Shown here: piece after piece, positions 33,629 to 42,672 of the stretch | Layout: each line of letters begins with the position of its first letter | Numbering within the stretch: the stretch's first letter is position 1 | Assembly (NCBI RefSeq): GCF_964259225.1 | Contig: NZ_CAXVKN010000008.1 | Source: Catenibacterium mitsuoka_A | Lineage (GTDB): Bacteria > Bacillota_I > Bacilli_A > Erysipelotrichales > Coprobacillaceae | Strand: one strand, 5' to 3' | DNA: 43,123 nucleotides | Notes under the pieces: generated by a model | Database searches by the model: none | Seen by the model: the letters and a program-made list of their open reading frames with translations, nothing else | What the model was told of the DNA's origin: nothing | Position numbers and translations under genes: made by a program

Positions 33629-34753
33629 ATGAAACGTAGAATAGAAGAAGTAAAGAAAATTGTCATTAAGGTAGGCTCAAGCTCACTTTGTGACAAAGAT
33701 GGAAAAATCAATAAAGAAAAAATATTGATGTTAACATGGCAGATTGCCAAACTAAAAAGAGAAGGTTATATCGTTGTTCTAGTCTCTTCAGGAGCCATTG
33801 CAGCTGGTATGGGCGCATTAGGACTAGACAGTAAACCGAAAACACTACCGGAAAAACAGGCTTTAGCTGCGATTGGGCAGGCAAGACTAATGGAAATCTA
33901 TGAAGAAATATTCCAGGTCTTTAATATGAAATGTTCCCAGATCTTATTAAACCATGATGACTTTGATGATCGTCATCGTTTAATGAACTTAAACCATACA
34001 ATCAATGCACTACTCAATTATGGTGTGGTTCCAATTATTAATGAAAATGATGCTTTGGCAGTAGATGAAATCAAGGTAGGAGACAATGATACATTGGCTT
34101 CACTTATTGTTCCTCTAGTAGAAGCACAATTATTAGTTCTCGTGAGTGATATTGATGGTCTTTATACAGGCAATCCTCATACTGATCCTGATGCTGTGCT
34201 TATCCACTATGTAGATAAGATTGATGATACTATTTTAAGCTATGCAGGAGATGCAGTCAGTGGTCTAGGTACAGGTGGTATGGCGACTAAACTAAAAGCA
34301 GCTCAAATGGTCAATGCATTAGGTAGTCATATGTGTATTGTGAATGGACAGAAAGAAAACAGTATATTAAATGCTTTAAATAATGAAGGAACTTGGTTCA
34401 ATGGGGCTTCTGGCACAAATATGAATGCTAGAAGACATTGGATTGCCTATCGTACTAAACCAAGAGGAACAATTATAGTTGATGCAGGATGTAGAAAAGC
34501 GATTGTTGACAAGCATGTCAGTCTTTTACCTACAGGTATTAAAGATGTAGAAGGTAGATTCCTAGAAGGACAGGTTGTTGATATCAAGGATGAAGAGTTA
34601 AATACAATTGCGAAGGGTGTTGTCAATTATGCCAGTGATGAAATCAGACTTATTAAAGGACACCAGTCTTCTGAAATAGATGACATATTACATCGTCATG
34701 ACTATGATGAAGTAGTACATGCGAATAACATGGTTGTATTGGAGGAAAGATAA
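33629..34753 (+). CDS. proB: Glutamate 5-kinase
   Basis: 374 residues from ATG 33629 (MKRRIEEVKKIVIKVGSSSL), preceded by AAAGGAG; the upstream open frame runs through the thrS terminator and promoter. It phosphorylates glutamate in the first step of proline synthesis. The amino-acid kinase domain has VVLVSSGAIAAGMGALG, INENDALAVDEIKVGDNDTL and SDIDGLYTGNPHTDPDA. Residues about 280-370 form a PUA domain (GTIIVDAGCRKAIVDKHVSL). The stop codon overlaps the proA start (TAATG). Confidence 0.95.
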   Translation: MKRRIEEVKKIVIKVGSSSLCDKDGKINKEKILMLTWQIAKLKREGYIVVLVSSGAIAAGMGALGLDSKPKTLPEKQALAAIGQARLMEIYEEIFQVFNMKCSQILLNHDDFDDRHRLMNLNHTINALLNYGVVPIINENDALAVDEIKVGDNDTLASLIVPLVEAQLLVLVSDIDGLYTGNPHTDPDAVLIHYVDKIDDTILSYAGDAVSGLGTGGMATKLKAAQMVNALGSHMCIVNGQKENSILNALNNEGTWFNGASGTNMNARRHWIAYRTKPRGTIIVDAGCRKAIVDKHVSLLPTGIKDVEGRFLEGQVVDIKDEELNTIAKGVVNYASDEIRLIKGHQSSEIDDILHRHDYDEVVHANNMVVLEER

Positions 34754-35991
34754 TGAATACATTATTAGAAACACAATTAAAGCATGCTAAGGTTGCAGCA
34801 CGTCTTTTAAAGAATATGCCTACTTGCACAAAGAATCAGGCATTAGATAAAATCGCTGACGCATTAATTGCACATAGTGAACAAATATTAGAAGCCAATA
34901 AAAAAGATATGGCACATGCCAAGGAAGTTAATATGACTAAGGCTATGCAGGATAGACTCTTATTTACTCATGAACGTATTGTAGGAGTGAGTGATGGAGT
35001 CAAGAAAGTGGCCACATTACCTGATCCTATTGGTGAAGTGATGGAATCCTGGACAAGACCAAATGGTCTAGAAATTTCTAAAGTGAGAGTGCCTATTGGT
35101 GTCTTTGGAATTATCTATGAAGCCCGTCCTAATGTGACTGTAGATATTGCTTCTCTCTGCTTAAAATCAGGCAATGCCTGTGTTTTAAGAGGTGGTAAAG
35201 AAGCCATTTATACAAATAAGAAATTAGTAGAAATTATGAAAGCTGCCACAAAGGATATTTTACCAGAAGGGGCGATTGAACTGATTACAGAACTAGATCA
35301 CGCCATCGTAGGAGAACTCATCCATGCCAATGAATATGTAGATGTTATTGTACCTAGAGGTGGCGCAGGACTCATTCAGTTTGTTGTTAAGAATGCGACA
35401 GTACCTGTTATTGAAACAGGCGCTGGTATTTGTCATCTATATGTTGATAAGGATGCAGACCTTAATAAAGCATTAACTATTGCAGTCAATGCGAAGATTC
35501 AAAGACCTTCAGTATGTAATGCGATAGAAACAATACTTGTACATAAGGATGTTGCAGACAAGTTCTTACCTGAACTTAAAAAAGCCTTTGAAAAAGTAGA
35601 AATCAAAGGGGACGATGCAACATGTCAGATCATTCACTGTGAACATGTCACAGATGACAGTTATGCAACAGAATATGATGATTATATTGTAAATATTAGA
35701 GTTGTTGACTCAGTAGAAGAAGCAATCAATCATATTTATACATATTCTACAAAGCATTCAGAATCCATTATTACTGAAAATAATGAAACAGCTGCATTAT
35801 TTATGAATAGCTTAGATAGTGCCTGTGTGTATCATAATGCTTCTACAAGATTCTCAGATGGTGGAGAATTCGGTTTTGGGGCAGAACTTGGTATTAGTAC
35901 ACAGAAACTTCATGCCAGAGGTCCACTTGGTTTAAAAGAAATGTGTTCTTACCAATACGAAATTGAAGGAAATGGCCAGATTAGAGAGTAG
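34753..35991 (+). CDS. proA: Gamma-glutamyl phosphate reductase
   Basis: 412 residues, the usual length. It reduces glutamyl 5-phosphate to the semialdehyde with NADPH; the ProB and ProA enzymes often form a complex. It has an aldehyde-dehydrogenase fold: VPIGVFGIIYEARPNVTVD, LKSGNACVLRGGKEA, VPRGGAGLI, the catalytic Cys segment KIQRPSVCNAIETILV and the C-terminal GEFGFGAELGISTQKLHARG. Proline reductase (proC) is not in the window. Confidence 0.95.
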   Translation: MNTLLETQLKHAKVAARLLKNMPTCTKNQALDKIADALIAHSEQILEANKKDMAHAKEVNMTKAMQDRLLFTHERIVGVSDGVKKVATLPDPIGEVMESWTRPNGLEISKVRVPIGVFGIIYEARPNVTVDIASLCLKSGNACVLRGGKEAIYTNKKLVEIMKAATKDILPEGAIELITELDHAIVGELIHANEYVDVIVPRGGAGLIQFVVKNATVPVIETGAGICHLYVDKDADLNKALTIAVNAKIQRPSVCNAIETILVHKDVADKFLPELKKAFEKVEIKGDDATCQIIHCEHVTDDSYATEYDDYIVNIRVVDSVEEAINHIYTYSTKHSESIITENNETAALFMNSLDSACVYHNASTRFSDGGEFGFGAELGISTQKLHARGPLGLKEMCSYQYEIEGNGQIRE

Positions 35992-36012
35992 TAAAAATAC
36001 TATTCTTTTTTT
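35986..36012 (+). terminator. Terminator of proBA
   Basis: An imperfect stem GAGTAGTA/TACTATTC with a 4-base loop, including the proA stop codon and followed by a T run. It is weaker than the other terminators here. Confidence 0.65.
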
Positions 36013-36013
36013 A

Positions 36014-36042
36014 TTGACAATAGTTAGTACCCTAACTATAAT
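36014..36042 (+). promoter_or_regulatory. Promoter of the marR-ABC operon
   Basis: A full consensus TTGACA (36014-36019) and TATAAT (36037-36042) with a 17-base spacer. With such perfect boxes the promoter must be held down by a repressor, in keeping with the operator repeats overlapping it. Confidence 0.93.
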
Positions 36043-36056
36043 ATTTAGCATACTAA
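36024..36056 (+). promoter_or_regulatory. Two MarR-type operator palindromes
   Basis: TTAG-N4-CTAA occurs twice, at 36024-36035 (extended to AGTTAG/CTAACT, between the -35 and -10 boxes) and 36045-36056 (just after the -10, over the likely transcription start). The centres are 21 bp apart, two helical turns, so two dimers would sit on the same face of the DNA. The probable binder is the MarR protein encoded next. Confidence 0.75.
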
Positions 36057-36083
36057 CTAATAGTAAGGAGGTGCACAACGGAC

Positions 36084-36530
36084 ATGCAGGAGAATGTCAA
36101 AGTGATGATAGATAAGGTCGCAGTACTTAGAAAAGTAGTAGGAAAGTATATGATGCGTAACTTTAAGGATATGCCTTTAACAGGTGATCAATCACGCTTG
36201 TTATTTGTGATTAAAGAACATGGTCATTCTCAAAAAGAAGTGGCACAATATCTTCATATCACTGATGCAACACTTTCAGTAAGAATCAAGCGTCTAGAAG
36301 AAGCAGGCTATATTATTCGTGAACAGAATCCTCAAGATAAACGTCATTCTACAGTGCGTTTAAGTAAATTGGGTGAAGAGTATTTAGAAATCTGTAAGGA
36401 TAAGATGAGACATATGGAAGAAGTATGCAGCAGAGGACTCACAAAAGAAGATCATGATGCCGTATTACATATGATTGATATGATTATTAAGAATATGGAA
36501 GATGAATTAAAGGAGGAAGACGATGCTTAA
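36084..36530 (+). CDS. MarR family transcriptional regulator
   Basis: 148 residues. The winged helix-turn-helix is clear: SQKEVAQYLHITDATLSVR as helix-turn-recognition helix, then IKRLEEAGYIIREQNPQDKR as wing. Flanking helices provide dimerisation. It starts at ATG 36084, 12 bases after AAGGAGGTG. It is the first gene of the exporter operon and overlaps the first ABC gene by 8 bp. The operator pair in its own promoter points to autorepression released by a ligand, likely a substrate of the exporter (inference). Confidence 0.9.
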   Translation: MQENVKVMIDKVAVLRKVVGKYMMRNFKDMPLTGDQSRLLFVIKEHGHSQKEVAQYLHITDATLSVRIKRLEEAGYIIREQNPQDKRHSTVRLSKLGEEYLEICKDKMRHMEEVCSRGLTKEDHDAVLHMIDMIIKNMEDELKEEDDA

Positions 36531-39228
36531 ACTTAAGAAATATTTTAAGAAATATTGGTTATTGTTTGTATTAGCCATCGTTTGTATATTTGGACAGGCC
36601 TATACTGAATTAACACTTCCTGATTATATGTCTGATATCGTATCTAGCGGTATTCAGGCAGGAGGTTTCGATTCAGCTATATCTCCTGTATTAAGTGAAG
36701 AAACTTATAATCATTTATTATTATTTGTCTCTTCAAAAGATCAAAAAGTATTAGAAAATGCGTATAAGAAAACTCCTGCAAAGGATGTGGACAAGTCTTA
36801 TTATAAGACATTCAAAAAAGCAAAGAATCAGACTTTATATATCTTAAAGAAAGATGTAGATGAAGAAAAACTCAATAAAGTATTAACTAAGCCTATGTTG
36901 ATTGTTTATTCTATGAATAAAATGAAACCTGGTACAAAGCAGTATAAGTCATTTGAGACAAAGATTGATTCAGCTATTAATTCTGCTAAGGAAGGCTATC
37001 AAAAAGGCTTAGATGGCTATAATAAAGGTTTAGAACAGTATAATGCTGGCATGGCTAAATACAATCAGGGTGTGAAGCAGTATGAACAGATGCAGACTGC
37101 AATTAAGCAATATGATAGTGCACTAAATACATTAAACACTCAGTTTGGTTCATATGAAAAAGCCAAAGAAATGCAGAACACTTTAACAGCACAATATAAT
37201 GCATTACCTGAAGGTGACGCAAAAACAAAGTTTCAGGCTCAATTAGCTGGTATTTCTCAGGCAGTTGCTGGTTATGAAAAACTCAATGCTTCAGCAGGTC
37301 AGATGGCACAAATGAAGAGCCAGTCTTCAACAATCAAGAAACAGCTTGATCAGGCTAAAGAAAAAGTCGCTTCTGCAAAACCTCAATTAGATGAATCTAA
37401 GAAGAAACTAGATGATGCAAAAGCACAGATTGATGACATGGAAACACATTTAAACAATGGAGATATTTATTATTTCATCGGTTCAATGGGTGAAGATGAA
37501 CGTAATAAGATGTTTGAAAGCGTCGATAAGCAGATGAAGACTATGGGTGAATCTACAATGAAGATTGCAGCTGGTGAAGGTGTCAAAGCTGAATATAAGA
37601 AACTTGGTGCTGATATCAATAAAGTACAGAACCAGTATATTGCCCATAAAGGTATTCAGATGTTAGCTATTGCCTTACTTGGTGCTGTGGCTTCTATCTG
37701 TGTTGCATTCTTAGCATCAAAACTTGGTGCATCAGTGGCAAGAGACTTACGTTTAGCTGTATTTAAGAAGGTTGAAAGCTTCTCTAATACTGAATTCAAT
37801 AAGTTTTCTACAGCCTCTTTAATTACTCGTAGTACAAACGATATCGTTCAGATCCAGATGGTTCTTGTGATAATCGTAAGAATGTGTATGCTTGCCCCAA
37901 TCAATGGTATTGGTGGTATTATGAAGGCTGTTAAGAACTCACCATCTATGACTTGGATGATCTTCTTAGTTGTCATTATTATCTTTGGAGTACTTGGTGT
38001 CACTTTCTCTATCGCAATGCCTAAATTCAAGATTATCCAGCAATTAATTGATAAGTTAAACTTAGCTATGAGAGAAAACCTTTCAGGTATTCTTGTCATT
38101 CGTGCATTTGGAAATGAAGAAGAATCTGAAAAACGTTTTGATCAGGCTAACAAAGATTTAACAGGGACAAACTTATTTGTTAATAGAGTGATGGTTTCAT
38201 TAATGCCTATCATGATGTTTATCATGCAGGGGATGACTTTACTCATTATCTACTTTGGAGCAAAGCAGGTTGATTTAGGTAATATTGCGATTGGTGAAAT
38301 GATGGCCTTCTTACAGTATGCCATGATTATCGTTATGAGTTTCTTAATGGTCGCAATGATTGCAGTTATGTTACCTCGTGCAAGTGTTGCCGCAAACCGT
38401 GTAGCTGAAGTATTAAATACTGAACCTACAATTGAAAATCCAGTGCAGATCACTTCTTTTGATGAAGACAAGAAAGGTTTAATAGAATTCAAACATGTAT
38501 CATTTAAGTATCCTGGTGCTGATGAACCAGTCTTGACTGATATTGACTTTACAGCCCGTCCTGGTGAAACAACAGCCTTTATTGGATCAACAGGTTCAGG
38601 TAAATCAACGCTTATTAACCTTATTCCTCGTTTTTACGATGTAACTGAAGGTGAAGTCACTGTAGATGGTGTGGACGTAAGACATGTCTCTATGCATGAT
38701 TTAAGAGACCGTATTGGTGTCGTACCTCAAAAGGGATTATTATTCTCAGGTACAATAGAATCAAATATTAAATATGGTGCTCCTGATTTATCTGATGAAG
38801 AATTGGCTGAAGTGATTGATGTTGCACAGGCAAAAGAATTCATTGAAACAAAACCATTAGGTGTTAAAGAACCTATTTCTCAGGGTGGTACAAACGTATC
38901 AGGTGGACAGAAACAGCGTCTCGCAATTGCAAGAGCACTTGCAAAAAATCCTGAAATTCTTATCTTTGATGACAGCTTCTCAGCACTTGACTTCAAGACT
39001 GATGCAACACTTAGAAAACGTTTAGGAGAAATGACTGCCAAGACTCATAACACTGTCTTAATCGTTGGACAGCGTATTGCATCTATCATGCATGCAGATC
39101 AGATCATCGTACTTGATGAAGGCAAGATTGTAGGAAAAGGCACACATGAACAATTAATGAAAACATGTTCTGTCTATCAGGAAATCGCCTTATCTCAGTT
39201 ATCAAAGGAGGAATTAGACAATGAATAA
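36523..39228 (+). CDS. ABC exporter subunit with large extracellular coiled-coil insert and degenerate ATPase site
   Basis: 901 residues, versus about 580-730 for usual half-exporters. After the first membrane helix (about 12-35) comes an extracytoplasmic insert of about 330 residues (45-375). It is rich in Gln/Lys/Tyr and includes five heptads of the YNxGxxx kind at about 158-192 and long coiled-coil helices to about 315. The remaining five membrane helices follow from about 377. In the nucleotide-binding domain are Walker A GSTGSGKST (688), the Q-loop VVPQKG and signature VSGGQKQRLA. Walker B is ILIFDDSFSALD, with Asp in place of the catalytic Glu, and the switch His is replaced by Gln (VGQRIASI). 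These are hallmarks of the degenerate-site partner in heterodimeric exporters such as TM287/288. Confidence 0.9.
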   Translation: MLKLKKYFKKYWLLFVLAIVCIFGQAYTELTLPDYMSDIVSSGIQAGGFDSAISPVLSEETYNHLLLFVSSKDQKVLENAYKKTPAKDVDKSYYKTFKKAKNQTLYILKKDVDEEKLNKVLTKPMLIVYSMNKMKPGTKQYKSFETKIDSAINSAKEGYQKGLDGYNKGLEQYNAGMAKYNQGVKQYEQMQTAIKQYDSALNTLNTQFGSYEKAKEMQNTLTAQYNALPEGDAKTKFQAQLAGISQAVAGYEKLNASAGQMAQMKSQSSTIKKQLDQAKEKVASAKPQLDESKKKLDDAKAQIDDMETHLNNGDIYYFIGSMGEDERNKMFESVDKQMKTMGESTMKIAAGEGVKAEYKKLGADINKVQNQYIAHKGIQMLAIALLGAVASICVAFLASKLGASVARDLRLAVFKKVESFSNTEFNKFSTASLITRSTNDIVQIQMVLVIIVRMCMLAPINGIGGIMKAVKNSPSMTWMIFLVVIIIFGVLGVTFSIAMPKFKIIQQLIDKLNLAMRENLSGILVIRAFGNEEESEKRFDQANKDLTGTNLFVNRVMVSLMPIMMFIMQGMTLLIIYFGAKQVDLGNIAIGEMMAFLQYAMIIVMSFLMVAMIAVMLPRASVAANRVAEVLNTEPTIENPVQITSFDEDKKGLIEFKHVSFKYPGADEPVLTDIDFTARPGETTAFIGSTGSGKSTLINLIPRFYDVTEGEVTVDGVDVRHVSMHDLRDRIGVVPQKGLLFSGTIESNIKYGAPDLSDEELAEVIDVAQAKEFIETKPLGVKEPISQGGTNVSGGQKQRLAIARALAKNPEILIFDDSFSALDFKTDATLRKRLGEMTAKTHNTVLIVGQRIASIMHADQIIVLDEGKIVGKGTHEQLMKTCSVYQEIALSQLSKEELDNE

Positions 39229-41056
39229 AAATCGTCGCGCTCCAATGGGGATGGGCAGAGGCCGTGGTAATAATGAAAAAGCGAAGGATTTAGGTGGTAC
39301 ATTAAAGAAGTTACTTGCATACTTAAAACCATATCATTTAAAGATTTGTTTTGTGATGGTATTTGCGGTATGTTCTACTATCTTTAATATTATAGGTCCT
39401 AAGGTTCTTGCGAAAGCAACAGATAAACTATCAGAAGGTATCATGGCTAAAGTAGCCAATACCGGTGGTATTGATTTTAATTATATCGTCAAGATTTTAT
39501 TGATTCTTGTCGTGTTATATGCAGCTAGTTCTCTATTTAGTTATATTATGAGCTGGATCATCTCTGGCGTATCACAGGATGCAGCCTTCTCACTTAGAAA
39601 AGATATTTCTGAAAAGATGAACCGTTTACCACTTTCTTATTTTGATAAGCATACAAGTGGTGATATTCTTTCTCGTGTGACTAATGATATTGATACAATC
39701 GCTCAGTCACTTAACCAGTCTTTATCTACACTTATTTCTAACGTAGTTACTCTTGTAGGTATCTTTATTATGATGCTTACAATCAGCTGGCAGATGACTC
39801 TGATTGCAGTTGTAGTATTACCTATATCAATGACCTTGATGCGTTTAGTCATGAAACATTCACAGAAATACTTCACTCAGCAGCAGAACTCACTTGGTGA
39901 TGTCAATGGTCATATTGAAGAAATGTATGGTGGACATCAGGTAGTCAAAGCGTTCAATGGTGAAGAAAAATCTGTAGAACAGTTTGAACAATATAATGAA
40001 TCACTTTATACATCAGCATGGAAATCACAATTCTTTGGATCACTCATGATGCCAATTAGTAACTTTATCGGTAATATCGGTTATGTAGGTGTTTGTATTA
40101 TTGGTGGTATTCTAGCAGGTTCTAAAACAATCACTATTGGTGATATCCAGGCATTTATCCAGTATGTTAGACAGTTCAACCAGCCAATCTCTCAGATTGC
40201 TCAGGCGGCTAACTTATTACAAAGTACTGGTGCAGCTGCAGAACGTGTCTTTGAATTCTTAGAGGAAGAAGAACTTACAGAAGACTCAGCCACTCTTACA
40301 ACTGAAGAAGTACAGAATATGAAGGGTGCTGTCACTTTTGCGGATGTTCACTTTGGTTATAATCCAGATAAGATCATCATCAATGACTTCTCACTCCATG
40401 TTCATGCCGGTCAGAAGGTAGCCATTGTTGGTCCGACTGGTGCAGGTAAAACAACTATTATTAAGTTATTAATGCGTTTCTATGAACTCAATGGTGGTTC
40501 TATCATGATTGATGGTGAAGATATCACTCAAATGAAACGTAGTGATCTTCGTTCATTATTTGGTATGGTATTACAGGATACATGGTTATTTAATGGTACT
40601 ATCATGGATAACTTGAAATATGGTCGATTAGATGCCACTGATGAAGAAGTCAAAAAAGCATGCGTGAGTGCGCATGTAGATCACTTTATTCATACATTAT
40701 CTGATGGCTATAACACTATGATCAATGAAGAATCTTCTAATATCAGTGCAGGTCAGAAGCAGTTATTGACTATTGCCCGTGCTTTCTTAAAGGATCCTAA
40801 GATTTTGATTCTTGATGAAGCGACATCTTCAGTTGATACAAGAACAGAAGTATTAATTCAGCAGGGAATGGATGAATTAATGAAGAATAGAACATCATTC
40901 GTTATTGCACATCGCCTCTCTACTATTAGAGATGCTGATACAATCATCGTTATGCGTGATGGTGATATTGTAGAAATCGGTAATCATGAAGGATTACTTA
41001 AAGAAAATGGTTTCTATGCAACACTTTATCGTTCACAATTTGAAAATGGACAGTAA
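39221..41056 (+). CDS. ABC exporter subunit with canonical catalytic site
   Basis: 611 residues, overlapping the first subunit by 8 bp. After a short Arg/Gly-rich start (RRAPMGMGRGRG) come six membrane helices and a nucleotide-binding domain. The domain has Walker A GPTGAGKTT (404), signature ISAGQKQLL (Ala instead of the usual Gly), Walker B ILILDEATSSVDTRTE with catalytic Glu, and switch His in IAHRLSTI. The intact Glu and His here complement the Asp/Gln of the partner, so together they form a heterodimeric multidrug- or peptide-type exporter with one active ATP site. The substrate cannot be read from the sequence. Confidence 0.92.
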   Translation: MNKNRRAPMGMGRGRGNNEKAKDLGGTLKKLLAYLKPYHLKICFVMVFAVCSTIFNIIGPKVLAKATDKLSEGIMAKVANTGGIDFNYIVKILLILVVLYAASSLFSYIMSWIISGVSQDAAFSLRKDISEKMNRLPLSYFDKHTSGDILSRVTNDIDTIAQSLNQSLSTLISNVVTLVGIFIMMLTISWQMTLIAVVVLPISMTLMRLVMKHSQKYFTQQQNSLGDVNGHIEEMYGGHQVVKAFNGEEKSVEQFEQYNESLYTSAWKSQFFGSLMMPISNFIGNIGYVGVCIIGGILAGSKTITIGDIQAFIQYVRQFNQPISQIAQAANLLQSTGAAAERVFEFLEEEELTEDSATLTTEEVQNMKGAVTFADVHFGYNPDKIIINDFSLHVHAGQKVAIVGPTGAGKTTIIKLLMRFYELNGGSIMIDGEDITQMKRSDLRSLFGMVLQDTWLFNGTIMDNLKYGRLDATDEEVKKACVSAHVDHFIHTLSDGYNTMINEESSNISAGQKQLLTIARAFLKDPKILILDEATSSVDTRTEVLIQQGMDELMKNRTSFVIAHRLSTIRDADTIIVMRDGDIVEIGNHEGLLKENGFYATLYRSQFENGQ

Positions 41057-41060
41057 AAAG

Positions 41061-41092
41061 CTTGATAGCCACTTGACTATCAAGTCTTTTTT
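41061..41092 (+). terminator. Terminator of the exporter operon
   Basis: CTTGATAG and CTATCAAG, an 8-bp perfect stem with an 8-base loop, followed by TCTTTTTT, just after the second ABC gene. Confidence 0.88.
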
Positions 41093-41132
41093 GTATAAGA
41101 TACAAAAAATATTTTGAAAGGAGGAAAATATC

Positions 41133-41612
41133 ATGCTATTAAGACAAGCAGATATAGGTGATATAGAAGCTATCTCTCGTATAGAGTCTCTTTGTTTTCC
41201 TAAAGCTGAAGCAGCGACTTATGAGCAGTTTAAAGAACGCTTTAATGCCTTTTCAGAGAACTTTCTTGTATTAGAAGATAAAGATGTTATTGGTTTTATT
41301 AATGGGAATACATCGAATATTAAAGGCTTACCAGATGCATTTTATGAAGATGCTTCATTACATGATCCTAGTGGTGATTATATGACAGTTTTTGGCTTAG
41401 ATGTACATCCTGATTATCAGCATCAAGGCTTAGCACACATGCTTATGAATGGCTATATCACTCTTGCGAAGGAGCGAAATAAAAAAGGAATATTTCTCAC
41501 ATGCAAGGATCACTTGATTGGCTTTTATGAAAGTTTTGGCTATAAGCATCTTGGTGTCTCTTCTTCTACTCATGGAGAAGCAAAATGGAATGATATGTAT
41601 ATGGATATATGA
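41133..41612 (+). CDS. GNAT family N-acetyltransferase
   Basis: 159 residues behind AAAGGAGG. N-terminal LRQADIGDIEAISRIESLCF and the acetyl-CoA-binding segment VFGLDVHPDYQHQGLAHMLM (the Q/RxxGxG/A loop as QHQGLA) show a GNAT fold, followed by LTCKDHLIGFYESFGYKHLG. This resembles AANAT/RimI-type small-molecule or protein acetylases; the substrate is unknown. The next gene starts in its stop region (ATGA overlap). Confidence 0.85.
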   Translation: MLLRQADIGDIEAISRIESLCFPKAEAATYEQFKERFNAFSENFLVLEDKDVIGFINGNTSNIKGLPDAFYEDASLHDPSGDYMTVFGLDVHPDYQHQGLAHMLMNGYITLAKERNKKGIFLTCKDHLIGFYESFGYKHLGVSSSTHGEAKWNDMYMDI

Positions 41613-42658
41613 ATGTAGAAGTGATTAATGTAGGGACAGAACTTCTTCTTGGTGAAATCATCAACACAGAAGCTCCGGTACTCTTTAAGATGTGTAAAGA
41701 ATTAGGATTTGATATTTATCATCAGACGACTGTGGGTGATAATCCACAACGTTTATTGGAATGTCTCGATATTGCGTTTAAAAGAGGGACAGATTGTGTC
41801 ATCACGACTGCAGGACTTGGTCCAACGCAGGATGATTTAACTAAGGAACTCTCAGCAGAATATTTAGGACTAGAACTTGTCTATAACGAAGAAGAAGCTC
41901 GTAAGGTGGATGAAAAATGTCGCTTTGTGACAGGACTCGATGTTGTTTCTGATAACAACTTCAAACAGGCTTATTTCCCGGAAAATGCTTATATATTAGA
42001 GAATGATGTAGGAACAGCCAATGGCTGTGTGATGAGCAAGGATGGTAAGATGATCATTAATCTTCCTGGTCCACCTAAGGAATTCAATTATGTCGTAGAA
42101 CATTCCTTAAAACCCTATCTAGAACACTATCGCCAGGAACAGATCTATACAGAAGACTTTCTAGTGATGGGTATTGGGGAAAGTATGATTGATGAAAAAC
42201 TGACAGAAACCCAATATAAACAGACAGATGTCACTCTTGCAATGTATGCAGGAGAAGGCTATGTAAGAGTACGCATAGCGAATAAAGCCAAAACAAAAGA
42301 AGAAGCTTATCAACATATGACCCCAATGAGGAATGAGATAGAAACACTATTAAAAGGCTATCTGATTCCAGGAGGTTCTATAGAAAAAGCCCTCAAAGAC
42401 ATTATGGTTCCTATCCAATTCATAGGGGATATAGATGTTCCCACATGGTTTAAGCCTTATGTAAAAGAAGATGCTGACTTAGTTATTTATTCTAAAGTGG
42501 AGCATGTTTCTTTAGGCGATCAGGTCACTATCCATGTGAATAACGATAAAGGATTTACAGATGGGATGCTGAAGGATTATCATCTTTCAATGAATCGTTT
42601 GACAAGCAAACTACAGCTTTATCTTTATCGTTATTTAAAAAACAGTTTACCCCTATAG
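41609..42658 (+). CDS. CinA-like protein (MoaB/molybdopterin-binding-like domain) without the PncC domain
   Basis: 349 residues. Residues about 1-165 are the CinA N-terminal MoaB-like domain: VEVINVGTELLLGEIINTEA, TTAGLGPTQDDLTKEL and INLPGPPKEF. Residues about 170-255 resemble the CinA middle domain (FLVMGIGESMIDEKL, LAMYAGEGYVRVRIANKA). In full CinA (about 410-430 aa) a C-terminal PncC nicotinamide-nucleotide amidase domain would follow. Here the last 90 residues (PTWFKPYVKEDADLVIYSKV and onwards) do not match it. The N-terminal domain in CinA is linked to ADP-ribose pyrophosphatase activity. The stop codon directly adjoins that of the convergent gene. Confidence 0.8.
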   Translation: MNVEVINVGTELLLGEIINTEAPVLFKMCKELGFDIYHQTTVGDNPQRLLECLDIAFKRGTDCVITTAGLGPTQDDLTKELSAEYLGLELVYNEEEARKVDEKCRFVTGLDVVSDNNFKQAYFPENAYILENDVGTANGCVMSKDGKMIINLPGPPKEFNYVVEHSLKPYLEHYRQEQIYTEDFLVMGIGESMIDEKLTETQYKQTDVTLAMYAGEGYVRVRIANKAKTKEEAYQHMTPMRNEIETLLKGYLIPGGSIEKALKDIMVPIQFIGDIDVPTWFKPYVKEDADLVIYSKVEHVSLGDQVTIHVNNDKGFTDGMLKDYHLSMNRLTSKLQLYLYRYLKNSLPL

Positions 42659-42672
42659 TGGATAAACTGTTT
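42640..42672. terminator. Bidirectional terminator between convergent genes
   Basis: AAACAGTTTA and TAAACTGTTT form a perfect 10-bp stem around a 13-base loop that contains both stop codons. A-rich and T-rich flanks allow termination from both sides, although the T runs are short. Confidence 0.65.
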
